The position numbers and the translations under genes were made by a program. From Limosilactobacillus urinaemulieris (GTDB taxonomy: Bacteria > Bacillota > Bacilli > Lactobacillales > Lactobacillaceae), in NCBI RefSeq assembly GCF_014838745.1, contig NZ_JABUXR010000005.1:58147-122146 (forward strand): a stretch of DNA of 64,000 nucleotides, read 5' to 3'. How positions within the stretch are numbered: position 1 is the first letter of the stretch; each line of letters begins with the position of its first letter. The notes under the pieces were generated by a model that was not told where the DNA came from, did no database searches, and was given only the letters and a program-made list of their open reading frames with translations. This document shows positions 62,266 to 64,000 of this stretch, piece after piece.

Positions 62266-62292
62266 AGAAATATGCGGAAACACTGCGGGAAA
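62266..62292 (+). repeat. Integrase arm-type repeats, right end
   Basis: TGCGGAAACACTGCGGGAAAAT, 50 bases before attR, matches the paired words at the left end (42573). Confidence 0.6.
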
Positions 62293-62343
62293 ATGAAAAG
62301 TGAAACGTTGTTATATCAACGTTTGTAGGGGATGTTATATCCT

Positions 62344-62360
62344 CGTGCGGGTGATTTTTT
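62344..62360 (+). other. attR
   Basis: CGTGCGGGTGATTTTTT, identical over 17 bases to attL; followed by AGTTTTAAAT as at attL. Confidence 0.88.
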
Positions 62361-62890
62361 AGTTTTAAATTGTTTGCGATCGCGTCCAAAACGTTGATAT
62401 AAAGCCATTTTTAATTTTAGGTTTACACTATAAAACACTATTTTTAATCAATTCTGCGGAAAAACATAACCGCTTGTCGGCATGGTAGATCACTGGTTTA
62501 GTGGTCTTTTTATTTACTTGCGGAAATATCCGTTCAGTTCTCTTTTAGGGTGTCTGAATTGTCGGAAATACATAATCATCCCCAACAATTGCTATCTAAA
62601 ACAGTCATAAAATTAGCGCTTGCGTGCAAGATGCCTGTAATGTGTACGCGCTTTTTGAGATGAATAGAGTGGTGGGGGATGGTATAATCATTCTGATTTG
62701 CTTTCCTGATAGCCATGTTATTACTTTCTCTCAATCTTAAACTCAATTAATTTTTTGCGCTTGTCTTTTGGGGTATGTAACCACGTTTTGAACTTCTCAA
62801 TATCTTGCTTCTAGAGGGCTATGTACACCTATGACAATAGTAACGTGTTTATTTTTTGATTGATATTTAAAGCGCAAGGGTATTAAGCTA
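62361..62890 (+). mobile_element. Remnant left end of a second, tandem island
   Basis: After attR the sequence repeats the order of the island's left end (42482-43430) with many differences: AACGTTGATATAAAG, ATCAATTCTGCGGAAAAAC, the GTGGTCTTTTT terminator, CTTTTAGGG-GTCTGAATTGTCGGAAA, a GGGGGATGGTATAATC promoter-like site, and the decayed minus-strand small gene with AATCTTAAACTCAATTA. About 310 bases between the promoter-like site and the small gene are deleted. No integrase or further att site follows, so only the left end survives. Confidence 0.75.
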
Positions 62891-63030
62891 AATTCAACTG
62901 AGAAAGCTTTCACTGAGCGCTCTTTTGAATTTCACAATTATTTTAATGAAAATGATTAAGAATAATGGTGAAACGTGTTACACTAAGATAGTGTTATTTT
63001 TAAATTTGCAAAATAAATGGTGTTTTAATT

Positions 63031-63855
63031 ATGAATTTAAAAAATGTACTTATAATTGTTGGGGTAATTGCACTAATCTTGTTAATTATCCAGTATGTTG
63101 GGCAAGTTAGACGAATGCGCCAAGGCGATAATTTTGTTAGTCGCGGTCGAGCATTTGTTAACTGGTTATTGTTGTTCATTATTATTGGTAGTATTGGTGG
63201 GACTGTCTATGCAGATCACCACTCAAAGGCGGATTCTGATATAACAGAAACTAAGGCAATCACCAATGATAATGACGAGGAAGCTGACCAGGTTTATATT
63301 AACTTCGATAAGAAGAAGGCGCGGTTGAATAGTGATGGTGTAGCACCGATGAAAATTATTGTTTCACCAAATACAAAGGTGAAAATCGTTGGTCATGATA
63401 CCGGTAAAGTTTACAAGACCTTCAAGGCGGAAAAGAGTGACGGTCCTGTAACGATTAAGTATGACTTTGAATATGCCGCTAAGTATGACATTATCGCAAC
63501 TCGTGGTGATAAGAAGGTTAAGAAGACCATTACAATTAAGGAACAAAAGAATGATTCATCATCTTCTTCATCCTCGTCCGTTGCAAGTAGTTCTAGCTCT
63601 TCTAGCAGCTCGTCTTCTAGTCATAGCTCATCTCATTCTTCAAGCAGTAATTCCAATAATAGCGGGAACAATAATGCTGGTGGAAATAATAATTCCGGAG
63701 CATCTTATAATGGCGGCGGTAGTAGTTACCGTGGTAATACAGGTGGCGGCTATACACCATCCCACTCTTATAATGGTGGTGGCCATACTGGTGGCGGTAG
63801 TACCATTAGTAATCAACCGACAATTAGTACCCAGCCAACTATTGGTAACCAATAA
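63031..63855 (+). CDS. Membrane-anchored Ser/Gly-rich surface protein
   Basis: A 274-residue protein not assigned to a family. Two N-terminal membrane helices (about 5-22 and 45-60), an extracytoplasmic beta-rich domain (MKIIVSPNTKVKIVGHDTGK, TIKYDFEYAAKYDIIATRGD) with an immunoglobulin-like look, then about 35 Ser and a Gly/Asn/Ser-rich tail ending in QPTI repeats. Such tails often thread the wall. No strong ribosome site stands before the ATG. First gene past the integrated elements, so probably backbone. Confidence 0.75.
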   Translation: MNLKNVLIIVGVIALILLIIQYVGQVRRMRQGDNFVSRGRAFVNWLLLFIIIGSIGGTVYADHHSKADSDITETKAITNDNDEEADQVYINFDKKKARLNSDGVAPMKIIVSPNTKVKIVGHDTGKVYKTFKAEKSDGPVTIKYDFEYAAKYDIIATRGDKKVKKTITIKEQKNDSSSSSSSSVASSSSSSSSSSSSHSSSHSSSSNSNNSGNNNAGGNNNSGASYNGGGSSYRGNTGGGYTPSHSYNGGGHTGGGSTISNQPTISTQPTIGNQ

Positions 63856-63881
63856 TTACGTTTTTTATTGAGACTATTAAA

Positions 63882-63955
63882 GGGGCTGTGACATAAGTCC
63901 CTAATAATAAGCGGAGTTAGATGAAATCTTCGGATTTCATTTAACTCCGTTTTCC
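63882..63955 (+). terminator. Terminator after the surface protein
   Basis: CGGAGTTAGATGAAATC pairs with GATTTCATTTAACTCCG around a TTCG loop (63912-63949), then TTTT. A smaller GGGGCT/AGTCCC hairpin precedes it. The rest of the window to 64000 shows no gene. Confidence 0.85.
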
Positions 63956-64000
63956 TTTAAAATATATGTTAGTAAAAGAAAAAGACACCGACCAGCCCGT

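Larger units (their letters stand above)
42464..62360. mobile_element. Integrated phage-satellite-like island (about 19.9 kb)
   Basis: Bounded by the 17-bp direct repeat CGTGCGGGTGATTTTTT at 42464 and 62344, with the left copy forming the 3' end of tRNA-Glu. The right end holds a tyrosine integrase reading toward attR. Inside are a divergent repressor/excisionase region, Rha, a replisome-organiser-like gene, a primase-like fragment and an ArpU-like gene, but no capsid, portal, tail or terminase genes. That is the plan of PICI-type satellites. It carries a restriction-modification gene, an antisense peptide locus and an IS21 element as cargo. A plasmid-derived integrative element is the alternative. 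Confidence 0.85.

Noticed and set aside
42480-62340. Complete prophage
   Set aside because: No terminase, portal, capsid, tail or lysis genes; the set of integrase, repressor, Rha and replication genes fits a satellite better.
63461-63871. Frames overlapping the Ser/Gly-rich tail
   Set aside because: Repetitive codons of the tail open all frames; no independent start signals.

Overview
The window looks like a chromosome segment of a low-GC heterofermentative lactic acid bacterium, probably Limosilactobacillus (reuteri/fermentum/mucosae relatives). Reasons: the gap-pgk-tpiA-eno order without pfk, the secG-esterase-rnr-smpB and ung-pta-tsaE clusters, an Apf-like LysM protein, catabolic arcB-arcC, and lactobacillus-style codon use. 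The genus is inferred from gene order and protein similarity remembered from the family; the species was not determined.

Layout. 1-42.4 kb is ordinary backbone: triose-phosphate glycolysis (gap, pgk, tpiA, eno); an amino-acid permease and a ClC antiporter; secG-esterase-rnr-smpB; ung-pta-tsaE-GNAT; murB; the cdaA-cdaR-glmM cyclic-di-AMP operon followed by glmS; oatA-MarR-HAD; a LysM/Apf protein; tmRNA (the partner of smpB); an OmpR-type two-component system; a GRP sugar transporter under a cre site; pgi; a degenerate YcbB-like regulator divergent from arcB-arcC; an EamA transporter; a matrixin protease; tRNA-Gln; a Na+/H+ antiporter; and tRNA-Glu(CTC). Most units end in clear intrinsic terminators.

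42,464-62,360 is a 19.9-kb island integrated in the 3' end of the tRNA-Glu gene, flanked by a 17-bp direct repeat. It is organised like a phage satellite (PICI-like): a tyrosine integrase at the right end, a TTG-started XRE repressor divergent from excisionase/Rha/HTH genes across an array of four evenly spaced operators, a leftward replication block with a replisome-organiser-like protein and a primase-like fragment, an ArpU-like regulator, and no capsid or tail genes. Cargo: a MmeI-like restriction-modification gene broken at a ten-G tract (phase-variable design, out of frame here), a convergent antisense locus with a small hydrophobic peptide that looks like a type I toxin-antitoxin system, and an IS21-family element. 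The istB gene of that IS is itself interrupted by a 4.19-kb higher-GC gluconate operon (gntK-gntP-gntR) flanked by an 8-bp target duplication; removing it restores istB exactly. The integrase is frameshifted and at least two small genes carry nonsense codons, so the island looks fixed in place.

Immediately beyond attR, 62,361-62,890 is a decayed second copy of the island's left end, so the tRNA-Glu site once held two related elements in tandem. 63,031 onward returns to a Ser/Gly-rich membrane protein, probably backbone.

How it works together: gluconate-6-phosphate from the cargo operon would feed the host's 6-phosphogluconate/phosphoketolase route (not in the window), whose glyceraldehyde-3-phosphate enters the gap-pgk-eno segment seen here. 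Most novel candidates: the poly-G controlled R-M gene, the antisense peptide locus, the gluconate cassette with a target duplication but no transposase, the evenly spaced operator array, and a promoter-to-terminator small RNA downstream of glmS.
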